A stretch of DNA of 64,000 nucleotides from Elephas maximus indicus (GCF_024166365.1 NC_064834.1:61298001-61362000), one strand, 5' to 3'; positions 41,930 to 55,104 are shown, numbered from the stretch's first letter. The notes: generated by a model not told the origin, from the sequence alone. A program made the numbers and translations.

Positions 41930-43610
41930 ACTTCTCCTTTGTCCTGAGTGAATTGGGGTAAGGTAAGAGTACCTTGAGGTGGGGGCCCAGCCTGCCTCAG
42001 TGGGTTTTATTTCCGAATAAACTCTAAGGTGATGGTGGTGGGGTGTGCAACTATAGGCATAAGGCTGTATGTCAGCTTATGATTTAGTGATCTTAACAGA
42101 TACAGAATGTCATCTGCCTGCTATGGGCTCTTCACTCCATGACCCCAGGAAAATAGTTCCACTTGATCCTTGGATTCCTTATCTATGAAATGAGTGAGCT
42201 GTGTTAGATAATCCTGAAAGTCCCTTATAGCTTGAGGCCCTTGAGTCCAGCATCCTGAGAGCCAAGCTTGTGACCAGCCTCCACCCCCACGTCTGACACA
42301 AGGCAGATATTCAGAAAATGTTGAGTAAATAAACAGCCAAGGGATGGAGAAGTAAACCAGAGTTTAGCTTAAGTGCCTGTTCCCTCCTCTTTTTACCCTT
42401 GCAACTAATTCTTCCAGATAATTCCCTCAGGAGCTCTATGTAAATCCCTCAATGGGTGGGTTTAAATCCAAGGCTGAATCGACTTGCCTTCTGAGTAATT
42501 TCCACTGCGTTGTTGGAGGAAGGAAGGGGCATAATTGGCTTCTCCCCATGCCTGGTCCTACCTCTGTTCCAGCCTAACTCTTAGGGCCTTTGTCCTAGTC
42601 AGGGGATGTGGGAGATTGACTGGATTTGTTCTGCCCCAATCAACTGGTGCCTAATACAGGGGGGATTCCAACCATACCCTTCAATCTCAGGGTCCAAAGA
42701 GGCCTCCAGCTCCTGCAATGTGCACCATGTCAACAAATAGCAAGATGGCAACAGAATCCAGGGTAGCCCAACTCTAAATATCTCACCTCAAACACTTTGC
42801 ATGAGACCTTGCTTTCCAATCTCCTTTCTCCAATCCACCGTGCACAGCTTCCTTGGAAAGCCCACAGATGAGAAAGCCATCCTGACTGGGGAGGCCATAT
42901 TTTCTCCAGTCCACTCTCCTTGACCACATAATTCAAGCAAGAGTTTCCACAGGAACAAAGTGGACAGGGGTTGAAAAGTCCTGGGTTCTAGTCCTTAACC
43001 CTGATACTGGAGGCCCCTTTCCTATTTCACACCTCGGAGCCTCTGATGACCCTTGGAGTGTGTCCTCGAAGGCTGCCTACTGTGTGGGCCTGTCCAGGTG
43101 CTAGAAGGGCCTCAAGTAGGGAAAGCAAGCAAGGAGTGGGAAGGGGGATGCAGGCTGGGGTGATGTGCTAAGCTGTGTCTCACTTGCTGACATTTGCTTT
43201 ATTGGATTAAAGTCTTTCTCTGAAGGGTGAGTAAGTCCTCTAAATCAGGCATATGAAAATTGCTCATAAACTGGTGAGTCATTGGAGGGTAAGCCAAGTG
43301 AAGGCCCACAGCTGGGGATGCTCTGTAACTCTCCCTCCACTTAATAGTCTCTTCAATTGCACCTCCATTTTTGCCAAGACCAACTTCACACTGACCTCCA
43401 GGACCGGGTGGAAATTCAAGCTGGCAGTGTCCACTTCCTTCATGCTTGGACTTTAAGGGACACCTCTGTTGGTCTCCAGCATCTTCTCAGATAGAGGCAT
43501 GTCTGGGAGAGTAAAGATGATAATTCTCCCTGATTCTGCTTCTCTGCTGACCTGGTGCCACACTTTTGATATTAGCCAAATGCCTGAGAGAGAACCAGGG
43601 TTCGATAAGA
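41930..43610. other. intergenic, one MIR-like piece
   Basis: 42110-42320 resembles sense MIR ('gttccacttgatccttggattccttatctatgaaatgag'). The rest, including a GC-moderate stretch at 42960-43170, looks unique and shows no exon. Confidence 0.5.
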
Positions 43611-43617
43611 ACTAACT

Positions 43618-43853
43618 TATTTTTACATTCCAGTGGGAGTGAAAGTCATAAAAAGTTAACAAATAGGAGTTACTACTTAGAGGGTACAGAATTTGTTTGG
43701 GGTGATGAAAAAGTTTTGAAAATAGATAGTGGTGACAGTTGCACCACATTTTGAATGTAATTAATGCCACTGAATTCTTATAAATTGGTTAAAGTGGAAA
43801 AATTTAATGTTATATACATTTTACAGGAAAAAAGATATTAAAAAAAATAATGA
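43618..43853 (+). mobile_element. L1 3' UTR fragment
   Basis: 'gggtacagaatttgtttggggtgatgaaaaagtttt', 'gtgacagttgcaccacattttgaatgtaattaatgcc' and an A-rich end at 43840-43850 are typical of L1 3' UTRs. Confidence 0.75.
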
Positions 43854-44695
43854 ACAATGCAAGAATGCCTAAGGGATGAGTCAAGGCAGGATTCGGAATG
43901 CTAGGGCAGTTAATGCATGCAATCAGTTTCCACCCAGTTCAGAGATCTGCCTAGCTCAGATTCCCTTACAGGGCAGTTTCAGCTGGAAGGCACAGGAATC
44001 CTGCCAAGTTGCCATGTAAAATGCTTAACTAATACTTGCAGATTGAGTGTCCAATAAGAAGGGCACAATAAAACTCAATCCCCCTGCCTTGTCCCATCTC
44101 CAGTGAGCACCCTAAGGTGATAAATTATGGTATCTAAATTTTAAATGTTGGCTTATTTGTAGTAGCAGATCAAATCTCCCCCATTCACTTATAAAGTTTA
44201 CAGAAACCAATATGCCACCAGGTGAGGGGCTTAAAATAGACCCTTGAAGCGTCTGTACATTTGTCATTCTGGGCTTTCTCAGAAGCCAGGAGAAAATGTG
44301 CACTTGAGAGGAGCAAACCTCCCAAAGAGTAGAGCCTCAAATATACCGTTATGGTGGGAAGATGAAAAACAAACTATTTCCAATTGGCAAGGAAAGAACC
44401 GTGGACTTAGAATCGGGAAGCATGGCTTCTGGTACCAGACCCTGGGGAAATTCATGCTTGGGACCTTAAAAGAGAGCTGTCCCCAAAGGCAACATATGTG
44501 TATGTGAGTGTAAGGATGGGGGTTGTGGGATGAGTGGGGGACTGGGAACAAGTCCTCTAATCCCCTAGAGCCTCTCAGGCTAGAAGTAACTTCAAAAAGT
44601 CATGTAGTTCCATTTCATACCTCAGAAGAACCACCCCCAAAATAGCCCAGAATTACCTGTTTTTTATAGAAAAGCAGGGGAGGGAGATGACAATT
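43854..44695. other. intergenic, no gene recognised
   Basis: Unique-looking. Opposed short frames at 44244-44551 overlap each other and are not called. Confidence 0.45.
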
Positions 44696-44699
44696 TCAA

Positions 44700-44938
44700 T
44701 GTTCCAAGCAATTACTATGGGCAGGCCCCATGCTGGGTGCTTTGTATGTGTTCTCTCATTTAAGATCTACCAGAAGCCTGCAAGATGGATATTGTTAGCC
44801 CTGTTTTACAGGTGAGAAAACTGAGCGATTACATGCTTCACCCAAGGTTACACAACTAGAGCCTGTCAATGTCAGACCCACAATACCCAACTCACGTTGG
44901 ACTCCAAAGGTCATACTCTTTCCAATACACAGTACTGT
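44700..44938 (-). repeat. MIR SINE
   Basis: 'ctttgtatgtgttctctcatttaagatc', 'tattgttagccctgttttacaggtgagaaaactgag' and 'ttacacaactagagcctg' give antisense MIR. Confidence 0.78.
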
Positions 44939-45269
44939 TTCCAGAAAAGGAAATCCAAAAGTTTCTCAGTTATGTGTCTCCATGTCTACGCCCTTAAATA
45001 TGGTTATGAACTCTATTAGTTCTTTGGAGCAGGGTTTCAAGTGATCTCATTATAAAAAAGTTCATTAACTTTACAAAGTCTTCTTTTCCAACATTATTGC
45101 ATTTAGATCTGGGAACTGAATTTTAAATGGGTTATGAACAAGCTGGTGTGTACGCAGATGATGTCAAACAGGGCAGTGAAGGGATTAGAGACTATGTTAT
45201 ACGAAGGGTTAGAAGAGGTGGTGATGTTTGTCCTAGATAGAAGAGTCAATGAATTGTCTAAAAGAAGTT

Positions 45270-45475
45270 GTATAGTGTTTAGGAACTCAAAGGCTGGAGC
45301 TTCATAAATTCAAGTTTAAATTCTGGCTCTGCCACTTACTAGCTGTGTGGACATGGACAAATATTTCAGTCTCAAAGTTTTTATACATAAAATGGGTACA
45401 CTACTGTGTGGGTACAATTATGAAAAGTAAACGTGATGAGGAATAATAAATGTGATAAGTCCTCAAGGAATGGCG
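45270..45475 (+). repeat. MIR SINE
   Basis: 'aaattctggctctgccacttactagctgtgtggacatggac' and 'catgacttaattacaac' at the end give sense MIR. Confidence 0.75.
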
Positions 45476-45777
45476 GTCATGACTTAATTACAACAGTCAC
45501 AGTGGTGGACTAGGGTTGGGCAAGCAGAAGTGGGGTTTCTATTGGCATGGCTGCTGCAGAGGGGGCTTTTGCACACATCCCTCCTCTACGGGGAAGGCTC
45601 ATCCTTTCCCATCTTCATCCTCCTAATTTATGGGTCTCCTATGGATCTCACCCATGACTTCCCTTACTCAGGGAAACCTCTTCAGATTTCAGGCTTCCAT
45701 ATTAAACGCCCTCTGGGTAACTATACCTACATCCAGAGCTCTATCACAATGGGAATTAAATAATGATGTTTGTAATT

Positions 45778-46215
45778 TTCTTAAATTAACTTTATTGAAG
45801 TATAATTTACACACAATAGAATTCACCCATTTTAAGTTTACAGTTAAATGAGTTTTGACAAATGTATACAGGTAGTCCCTGACTTACGAGGGGGTTCCAA
45901 TCCAATGACTTCCTCGTAAATAGGTTCTGACGCAAGTTGAATACGTAATTTATTTTTTAGTTTTCATTATTATTGCCTTTTATTATTATTATCTTTGTAA
46001 ATACAATCTTTGAACATCTGCGAGTGAACATCTGAGAATCAACAAGTTACATGCTTCAACATTGTGTGTAGCACATGTTACTAACAATAAGATGTACAAA
46101 AAAAGAAAAAAAAAAGATGGTCTTACGTGCAGTTTGTTGTAACTTGAATATACCATAAGTCAGGGACTACTTGTACATACAGATCATTAAAAAGAGACAG
46201 GGAAAAAAGAAAAGA
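45778..46215 (-). mobile_element. L1 3' end fragment split by a DNA transposon
   Basis: 'ttaactttattgaagtataatttacacacaatagaattcacccattttaag' up to 45866 is an antisense L1 3' end. The flank after 46175 appears to continue it. The transposon at 45869-46173 lies between. Confidence 0.7.
45869..46173. mobile_element. Tigger-like (pogo) non-autonomous transposon
   Basis: The terminal inverted repeats are CAGGTAGTCCCTGACTTACG (45869-45888) and its near-complement ending at 46173, with TA on both sides (45867-45868, 46174-46175). It is 305 bp without a transposase. TA duplication and the CAGG..GACTTACG ends fit the Tc1/mariner-pogo group. Confidence 0.85.
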
Positions 46216-46218
46216 CCA

Positions 46219-48082
46219 AAGATGTCAGAAGAGACTCTGAAACTTGCCCTTGAATGTGGAGTAGCTAACGCAAAAGGAAGAAATGATGAAGTAAAAGAGC
46301 TGAACAGAAGATTTCAAAGGGCAGCTCAAGAAGAAAAGTAAAGCATTGTAACGAAATGTACGAAGACATGGAATTAGAAAACCAAAAGGGAAGAACACGC
46401 TGGGCATATCTCAAACTGAAAGAACTGATGAAAAAATTCAAGTCTTGAGTTACAATATTGAAGGATTCTATCAGGAAGATATTGAATGATGGAGAAGTAT
46501 CAAAAGAAGATGGAAGAAATAAACCAGTCACTGCACCAAAAAGAATTGGTTGATGTACAACCATTTCAGGAGGTACCATATGATTAAGAACCAATGGCGC
46601 TGAAGGAAGAAATATAAGGTGCATTGAAGGCATTGGAGAAAAACAAGGCTCCAGGAACCGATGGAATACCAATTGAGATGTTTCAACAAATCGATGTAGC
46701 ACTGAATGTGCTCACTCGTCTATGCCAGCAAGACAGCTAACTGGAAGAGATTCATATTTGTGCCCATTCCAAAGAAAGGTGATCTAACAGAATGCAGAAA
46801 TTATCAAACAATATCATTAATATCTCACACAAGTAAATTTTGCTGAAGGTCATTCAAAAGCGGTTGCAGCAGTACATTTACAGGGAACTGCCAGAAATTC
46901 AAGCTGGATTCAGAAGAGTAAGTGGAACAAGGGCTATCATTGCTGATGTCAGATGAATCTTGGCTGAAAGCAGAGAATACCAGAAAGATGTTTATCTGTG
47001 TTTTATTGACTATGCAAAGGCGTTTGACTGTGCGGATCATAACAAATTATGGATAACATTGCAAGGAATGAGAATTATAGAACACTAAATCATGCTTGTG
47101 TGGAGCCTGTACATAGACCAAGAGACAGTCGTTCGAATAGAACAAGGAGATACTGTGTGGTTTAAAGTTAGGAAAGATATGCGTCAGGGTTGTATCCTTT
47201 CACCATACTTATTCAATCTGTATGCTAAGCAAATAATCCAAGAAGCTGAACTATATGAAGAAGGTGGCATCAGGATTGGAGGAAGGTTCATCAACAACCT
47301 GCAATATGCAGATGACACAACCCTATTTGTTGAAAGCGAAGAGGACTTGAAGGACTTGCTGATGAAGATCAAAGACTACAGCCTTCAGTATGTATTACAC
47401 CTCAACATAAAGAAAATAAAAATCCTCACAACTGGACCAATGACCAACATCATGATAAATGAAGAAAAGATTGAAATTGTCAAGGATTTCGTTTTACTTG
47501 GATCCACAGTCAATAGCCACGGAAGCAGCAGTCAAGAAATCAAAAGACACATTGCATTGGGCAAGTCTGCTGCAAAAGACCTCTTCAGAGTGTTAAAAAG
47601 CAAGATGTCACTTTGAGGACTAAGGTGCACCTGACCCAAGCCATGGTGTTTTCAGTCACCTGATATGCATGTGAAACGTGGACAATGAATAAGAGAGACC
47701 AAAGAAGAATTGCCGCCTTTAAATTATAGCGCTGGCAAAGAATATCGAATATACCATGGACTGCCAGAATAAGGAACAAATCTGCCTTGGGAGAAGTACA
47801 GCCAGAATGCTCCTTAGAAGCAAGGATGGCAAGACTTTGTCTCACATACTTTGGACGTTTAATCAGGAGGGAGCAGTTCCTGGAGAAGGCCATCATGCTT
47901 GGCAAAGTAGAAGGTCGGGGAAAGAAAGGAAGACTTCCAATGAAATGAACTGACACAGTGGCTGAAACGATGGGCTCAAGCAAAGCAACAATTGCAAGGA
48001 TGGCATGGTAACTGGCATTGTTTTGTTCTTTTGTACATAGGATCGCTCTGAGTCAGAAGCGACTGGATGGCAGCTAACAACA
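46219..48082 (+). pseudogene. degenerate RTE LINE with reverse-transcriptase core
   Basis: A 1.86 kb 5'-truncated RTE-clade copy. The longest surviving frame (47092-47616) shows the RT core: the 'SPYLFNLYAKQII' fingers/palm region and YADDTTLF with catalytic YADD. Several stops and frameshifts lie before and after (for example the TGA near 46440 and the break at 47615), so it cannot encode a working protein. The downstream region ends in 'tggatggcagctaacaacaac'. RTE is the presumed mobiliser of AfroSINE. Confidence 0.9.
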
Positions 48083-48089
48083 ACTATAG

Positions 48090-50345
48090 CTAATATGATA
48101 CTATCTTAATTACTACAGCTTTTCAGTAAGTCTTGAAATCAGAGGTTTGAGCCCTCCAACTCTTTATTCTTCCTTCTCAAGATTGTTTTGGCTATTCTGT
48201 GTCACTGGATTTTCATGTGCAATTTAGGATCAGCTTGTCAATTTCTGCAAAAAGTCAGCTGGGATTTTGATAGGGCTTGCATTAAATCTGTAGAGCAATA
48301 TGGAGAATATTGCCGTCTTAACAGTATTAAGTCTTCCAATCTATGACTTGGGCCATCTTTCCATTTATTTAAGTCTTTAATTTCCATCAACAATGCTTTG
48401 TAGTTTTCAGTGTACAAGTATTACACTTCTGTTATTATGTTTATTTTTAAATATTTTTTCTTTTTGATGCTATTGTAAATGGAATTGTTTTCTTAATTTC
48501 ATTACATGGGTTGATTTTTGAAAGTTGATTAAACCTTGCATTTCTTGGATAAATCCCACTTGACCATAATGTGTTATATTTTTTATATATTGCTGCATTT
48601 GATTTGCTAAGATTTTGTTAAGGATTTTTGTATCTATGTTTATGCGGGGTATTGGTTTCTAGTCTTTTCATGTGGTATATTTAGTATCAGGATAATGCTG
48701 CCCTCATATGATGATTTGGGAAGAGTTCCTTCCTCTTTGAATTTCTGTAAGAGACTGTATAGAATTGATATTTCTTCTTCAAATGTTTGGTAGAACTTAA
48801 CGGTGAAGTCATTTGGGCCTGAAGTTTTCTTTTTGTGAAGATTTTAAACTATGAATTCCATTTATTTAATAGATATTGAGCTACTCCAGTGATTTGTTTC
48901 TTCTGGAGTAAGCCTTAATAGTTTGCGTCTTTCCAAATAAATTATTTATGTCATCTGCATTGCTGAATTTGTCTAGCATAAAGTTGTTAATAATATTTTC
49001 TTATTATCCTTTTAATACCTTAGGATCTATAGTGGTAGTCCCTCTCTCATTCCTTATATAAGTAATTTTTATCCTTTCTCATTTTTTCCTATCAGTCTAG
49101 CTGGAAATGCATCAATTTTATTCATATTTTCCAAAAATATAGCTTTTGGTTTCATTGATTTTTTTTCTCTGCTGTTCGTCCATTTTCTACTTTATTGATT
49201 TCCGTTCTTATCTTTATTTTCCCATCCTTCTGTTCACTTTGGGTTTAATTCTTTCTTTCTTTCTGTTCTAATTTCTTAACCTGGAAACTGATAATTGATT
49301 TTTATACTTTGCATGATTTGATCCCTTTAAATCATTGAGATTTCTATTATGGCCCAAAGTACGATCTATCTTGGTGAATATTTCATGCACACTTCAAAAA
49401 AAAAAATATGTACTCTACCGTTGTTGGGGGTGGCATTATGAAATTTCTATTCGGTCAAGTTGCTTGATAAAGTTATTCAAGTCTTCCATGTCTTACTGAT
49501 TTTCTGTCTACTCTCCTATCAGTTACTGAGAAAACAAGTCTCCAGCTATAATTGGGATTTGCCTATGTCTCCATTCAGTTCTGTTATAATTGGGGTTTTT
49601 CCTCATGTATTCTAAAGCTTTGCCATTAAGTGTAAAAATGTTTAGGATTGTTATGTCTATTTGATGAACTGACCTCTTTCTCACTTTGAAATGTTCCCCT
49701 ATGTCTTAGTAATAGTCCTGGTTCTGTTTTCTATATTGTCTGGTATTAATATTGCTACTCCAGCTCTCTTTTTACTATTGCTTGCATGGTATAACTTTTT
49801 ATTTTACTTACCCTCTACCTGTGTCTTTATATTTAAAGTTATTTTCTTGTACACAACATATAATAGAGTCTTGGTTTTCTTATCCAGTCTCTCTCTGCCT
49901 TTTAAATTGCATTTAGTGTAATTATAGATACTATTGAACTTAAATCTACCATTCTGCTGTTTGTTTTTAATGTGTTCCTTCTGTTCTTTGTACATTTTTT
50001 CCTCTGTGTCTGCCTTCTTTTGGATGATTTGAGTATTTTTTAAAAGATAATTTTATACTTTCTCCACTATTGGCTTATTGGTTATACCACTCTCTTGTTG
50101 TTGCTAATGGTTGTGCTAGTATTTACAATATATGTCTTACCACAACCTTCAAGTAATGTTATATTATTTCGTGTCTAGTGAAAGAACTTGTAACAGTAAA
50201 CTTATATTTCCCTCTTCCTAGTCTTTGTACTAAGCTGGTACTTGAGGCAGCCTTTGAGATTATCTAATTCAATTGTTGTAATAAATTTACTTCTACATAT
50301 GTTATAAACCCCATAATAACTTATTATTTTTCCTTTAAACAATCG
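48090..50345 (-). mobile_element. old L1, ORF2 5' region, antisense
   Basis: About 2.25 kb with the familiar antisense L1 text: 'attttgatagggcttgcattaaatctgtag', 'ttgtagttttcagtgtacaag' and 'tcctttaatacctt'-like stretches. The sequence is T-rich throughout. No long frame survives on either strand. Confidence 0.82.
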
Positions 50346-50696
50346 ATTACCTCAAGTAGATTATAAAACATGAGGAAACCATTTTTCTAGACCCTTGATT
50401 TATATAAAAAGTGACCAGCCCAGGGGGTGTGAGGATGGCCTGAATCATGATGGTGGCTCTTGCAGTGAGAATAGAGGACAGTCCCTGAGCCCCCCGCTGC
50501 CTGCAGCTCCACTCTGGGCCACATGTTCTCCCATCCTTCTTAGTTACTGCCCTAGTAGTGGATAGGGCTGGCTACCTCCATTGTTGGGCTCCTTTCCTCT
50601 TTCTCTATAGATGCCCACAGCCAAAGACAGCTGCGATACCACCTTGAGCTCCTTTTCAAGTTTGCAAGGACATTGACCTTTATTCCAGAGCATTAA

Positions 50697-50955
50697 TAAT
50701 CATGAATGTTCACATTTATTGAGGTCTTTCTATGTGCCTAACACCTTGCTAAGCCCTTTGTGTGCAATATCTCATTTAATTCTCACAGAAACCTGATGAG
50801 GTAGATGCTGTTATTATCCCCTTTATACAGGTGAGAAAATGGAGGCAAGATAATGTTAGTAAATTACTCAAGGTCATACAGCAAGTTCAATAAGGGAACC
50901 AAAATTTGGTCCCCATGGTCTGACATCAGAGCCAACCACTCTTATGCACAGGGAC
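50697..50955 (-). repeat. MIR SINE
   Basis: 'ttgaggtctttctatgtgcctaacaccttgc', 'tattatcccctttatacaggtgagaaaatggagg' and 'actcaaggtcatacagcaag' form a nearly full antisense MIR. Confidence 0.82.
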
Positions 50956-51061
50956 ATTTTGCTACCCTCTTAATACATCACCTCCACTGATGTTTTACAC
51001 CTGGTGAACAACCGAGGATCCCATCTCTCCCCATTCCATCCTGCACGTGAGTGTATGTGTT

Positions 51062-51573
51062 TGTCTTAGTCATCTAGTGCTACCATAACAAAAGTACTGC
51101 AAGTGGATGACTTTAACAAAGAGGAATTTATTTTCTCACAGTCTAGTAGGCCAGAAGTCCAAATTCAGGGCACCAGCTCCAGGGGAAGGCTTTCTCTCCC
51201 TGCCGGCTCTGGAGGAGGGTCCTTCTCATCAATCTGTCCCTGGACTATGAGTTTCTCTGCACAGGGACCCTGGGTCCAAAGGATGCGCTCTGCTCCTGGT
51301 GCAGCGTTCTTGGTGGTATGAAGTCCCCACTCTCTGCTTGCTTCCCTTTCCTTTTATCTCTTGTAACATAAAAGGTGATGCAGGCCACATCCTAGGGAAA
51401 CTCCCTTTACATTGGATCAGGGATGTGACCTTAGTAAGGGTGTTACAATCCCAGCCTAATCCTCTTTAACATAAAATTGTAATCACAAAATGGAGGATAA
51501 CCACACAATACTGGGAATCATGGCCTAACCACATTGACGTTGACGCATATTTTGGGAGGACACAATCCATGAC
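51062..51573 (-). mobile_element. solo MaLR-like LTR
   Basis: The plus-strand text begins TGTCTTAGTCATCTAGTGC (the LTR 3' end inverted) and finishes at 'acacaatccatgac'. It is the inverted homologue of 10428-10982, including the 'aattcagggcaccagctccaggggaaggc' block. An open frame of 72 codons in it is incidental. Confidence 0.75.
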
Positions 51574-51579
51574 GGTGTT

Positions 51580-52530
51580 GAAGCACACACACTCTATTTA
51601 TCAGTGGGGTTTAGTGGCAAGCATTCTGGACTGGGAGTTAGGGGATTAGGTTCTCATTCCAGCTCTGTTGCTTTCCAGACTTGTCTCTTTAGGCATGTTA
51701 GTTAACGTCTTTGGGCTTATAGTTTCTCAATACCTAAGGTAAGGAGAATGAATTAGATAATCTCAAAGGCCACTTCAAGTACCAACATCCTGTGAGTCTA
51801 TCAGTTAGTGGCCTTGCTGATAGAGAGCTAATAATTACCTAACCTGGCAGGACATCTAAGATTTATTTACTTTAATTATGTTTTTCAAAACCATAGAGCT
51901 TAGCCACTCACTTTATGCTCACATATCTTCTCTGGCTTCCTGTTTATCCCAAAGGTTATCTTTTCAAACTGCCCTTTGGGTGTATAAAATCTCCTTTGTG
52001 TTCACTACATATTATTAAAAGAAAAATTAGGTGAACAAAAAGCAAGTTGCAAAACTGTATGTAGCCCATCTTATTAACAACAAATGTGTGTGTACGTTTA
52101 TGCTTGTATTTACACTTATGTTTATATAGTCTGAAAAAATGTACACCAAAATGTTAGGTATGATTATTTCTGAATGGTGAAATGACTGGTAATTTTCATT
52201 TTATTTTTTCTCTCTATATTTTTGTCCTTAGTAACTTTTTTCCCAATGGGATTGCTTACATTTTCAATACATATCGCTTATAAACATTAAGCTAGAAAAC
52301 CAATAAATAATGTCTCCTTTGGACTCAGAGTCTCTCTGGCCCTTTAACATGGTCTCTGATGTCTTCTCTGGGAGTGGCTACAAATCTCTCTGTCTTAAAT
52401 GACAAGAAATTGGGGAATAGGATGCATGCCTCCTGGGACTGAGCAAATTAGCTTCTGGAAGTCACCCTTCTCTAGCCCCAGCTTTTAGCTATGCCCCACC
52501 TTCCCCCACCCCGATTCACTCACTTCCCGT
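51580..52530. other. intergenic, possible MIR remnant
   Basis: 51600-51800 loosely resembles sense MIR ('gggattaggttctcattccagctctgttgc'). The remainder is A/T-rich and unique-looking. Confidence 0.4.
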
Positions 52531-52532
52531 AA

Positions 52533-52873
52533 GCAACATTATGATAAACAGAGAAAAAATTGAAATTTTCAAGGATTTCATTTTACTCAGATCCATAATC
52601 AACAGCCATGGAAACAGCAGACAAGAAATCAAAGAACATATTGCCCTGGGCAAATTTGCTGCAAAAGACCTCTTAAAAGAGTTAAAAACCAAAGATGTTG
52701 CTTTGAGGAGTAAGGTCTGCCTGACCCAGGCCTTGATATTTTCAATCACCTTGTATGCATGCAAAAGCTGGACAATGAATAAGGAAGACCGAAGATGAAA
52801 TGATGCCTTTGAATATGGTGTTGGTGAAGAATATGGAATAAACCACGGACTGACAAGAACAAACAAGTCTGTC
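52533..52873 (+). mobile_element. RTE LINE fragment
   Basis: An internal piece of RTE, from 'agcaacattatgataaacagag' to 'ggactgacaagaacaaacaagtctgtc', truncated at both ends. It shares derived variants with the copy at 53766-54812, such as GCAAATTTGCTGC and 'gtctgcctgacccaggccttgatattttc'. Confidence 0.85.
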
Positions 52874-53765
52874 TTTTTTTTCCTTTTGTGTCACCACAGA
52901 TGGATATTTTCCCCAACTGGTTTTTCCACTTTCAGCTTCTCTCTCTACGATCAATCTTGAGCAATCCCAGCATTCAATAATGCCAATTATGCATAAATCA
53001 GACCAATAATGGAAGAAGTGTGGTATTTAGAGTTGAAGAATGAGGTTTGAGTCCTGAATCTTCCCTGGGTATACGAGGATGATATGAAAAGCACTTGGGA
53101 AACTGCAAAGACTGGATCAGTGGGAGCTGTCATTGTCAAGATCCTGTGCTGAGCCCCGTGGGGGAACATAATGGAGAGGAATTTGTGTACTCAAGGAGCT
53201 TAGGGTTGTTTGAGAGATTCAAGGTATAAATGCAAAGAGAGTCAGTGGAGACAGGAAAGGATGCAGAGACAATAACCAGAGACTTGGGGCTGAGTGGACC
53301 CTGCAGAGGAGGAAGAAGGACAAGTCAAGAACCATCATAGGGTTTGGGGCCAGGGTGACCAAGAAAATAGTGGTGCCATTAATTGACTTATCAGTTATGT
53401 AATCCATTCATTTTTCATTCATTCCACAAACACAAATTGAGCATCTGCCAGTACTATCATTGGTGCAGAGATGCAACAGTGAGCATCCCCTCCCCCCATC
53501 CTATTTTGCTTATATTCTGTGGGACAACAGGCAACAAGGAAACAAGTCCATACGTAAGATCACTGCCGATGGTGATAAGTGTTATGAGGAAAATAAACCT
53601 GGGTAGTGTGTCAGAGAGCAACCGGGGGAGGTGACACTTGTGCTGACATGTCATTAGCTGAAATAGAAGCCAGGGGCTGGTCTGAGGAGGAAGATGATGA
53701 ATTCTGTGTTGCAGCTGCTGATTCGGAGATGCCAAGACTCCCCTCCAGGTGAAAATATTTTAGCC
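52874..53765. other. intergenic, between RTE copies
   Basis: 53400-53640 contains an ancient interspersed repeat-like run ('attcattccacaaacacaaattgagcatctgcc', 'gataagtgttatgaggaaaataaacctggg'). No gene is seen. Confidence 0.4.
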
Positions 53766-54812
53766 GCCTCTAAAGGCATTCAACTGTGTGGATCATAACA
53801 AATTATGGATAATATTGCGAAGAATGGGAATTCCAGAACACTTAATTGTGCTCATGAGGAAACTGTGCACAGATCAAGAGGCAGTTGTTTGAACAGAGCA
53901 AGGAGATACTGCATGGTTTAAAATCAGGAAAGGTATGTGTCAGAGGTATATCCTTTCACCATACTTATTCAATCTGTATGCTGAGCAAATAAACTGAGCA
54001 GCTGGACTATGTGAAGAAAATCATGGCATCAGGATTGGTGGAAGACTCATTAACAACATTTGTTATGCAGCTGACACAACCTTGTTTGCTAAAAGTGAAG
54101 AGGACTTGAAGCACTTACTGACGAAGATCAGTGGGGGTTATACCTCAACATAAAGAAAACAAAAATCCTCACAACTGGGCCAATAAGCAACATATGATAA
54201 ACAGAGAAAAAATTGAAATTGTCAAGGATTTCGTTTTACTTGAATCCACAATCAACACCCATGGAAATAGCAGTCAAGAAATCAAACAACATATTGCCCT
54301 GGGCAAATTTGCTGCAAAAGACCTCTTAAAAGTGTTAAAAACCAAAGACATCACTTTGAAGACTAAGGTCTGCCTGACCCAGGCCTTGATATTTTCAATC
54401 ACCTTGTATGCATGCAAAAGCTGGACGATGAATAAGGAAGACCAAAGAAGAAATGATGCCTTTGAATTACAGCATTGATAAAGAATATGGAATATATCAT
54501 GGACTGCCAGAAGAACAATCAAGTCTGCCTTGGAAGAAGTACAGCCAGGGTGCTCCTTGGAAGTGAGGATGGTAAGACTTCTTCTCAGGTACTTTGGACA
54601 TGTTACCCTGGAGGAGGACATCATGCTTGGTAAGGTAGAGGGTCAGCAAAAAAGAGGAACTCCCTGGACAAGATGGATTGACACAGTGGCTGCAACAGTA
54701 GGCTCAAACATAGCAACGATTGTGAGGATAGCACAGAACCAGGTGGTGTTTTTTTCTGTTGTACGTAGGGTGTCTATGAGTCAGTACCAACTATATGGTA
54801 CCTAAGAACAAC
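53766..54812 (+). pseudogene. RTE LINE 3' half, broken
   Basis: It starts in the RT domain at 'aaaggcattcaactgtgtggatcataac' and runs to the 3' tail. The catalytic box is changed: the text at about 54061-54080 reads YAADTT rather than YADDTT. There are also in-frame stops, for example before 53890 and near 53990. It is a dead copy. Confidence 0.85.
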
Positions 54813-54829
54813 AAACTCTACATCATATC

Positions 54830-55100
54830 ATTCTCTGGCTCAGAAAGTTGCAATGGGTTTCCATTGCCCTCTGGACAAAATCCCAAGTCTTTAACTTGCC
54901 ATTCAAGGGCCTTTACAGTCTCACCCAGCCTGTCCGCCTACCTCCCCCAACCTCACATGACCCTTCCACTCTGGCTGTGATGGGTTATTCTCTGTCCCCA
55001 TTTAGGCCATGTCCATACTTATGTCTCTATACTGACCTCTCTAGTCCACAACTGTCCTGCTTTTGGGGCTCAGGCCTTTTTTCTACCCTCCTGTCCTCTT
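54830..55100 (+). repeat. L2 LINE region
   Basis: 'gcaatgggtttccattgccctctggacaaaatcccaagtctttaac' and 'agggcctttacagtctcacccagcctgtccgcctacc' give L2-type text in sense orientation. A G+C-moderate tail continues to about 55100. Confidence 0.6.
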
Positions 55101-55104
55101 CTTG

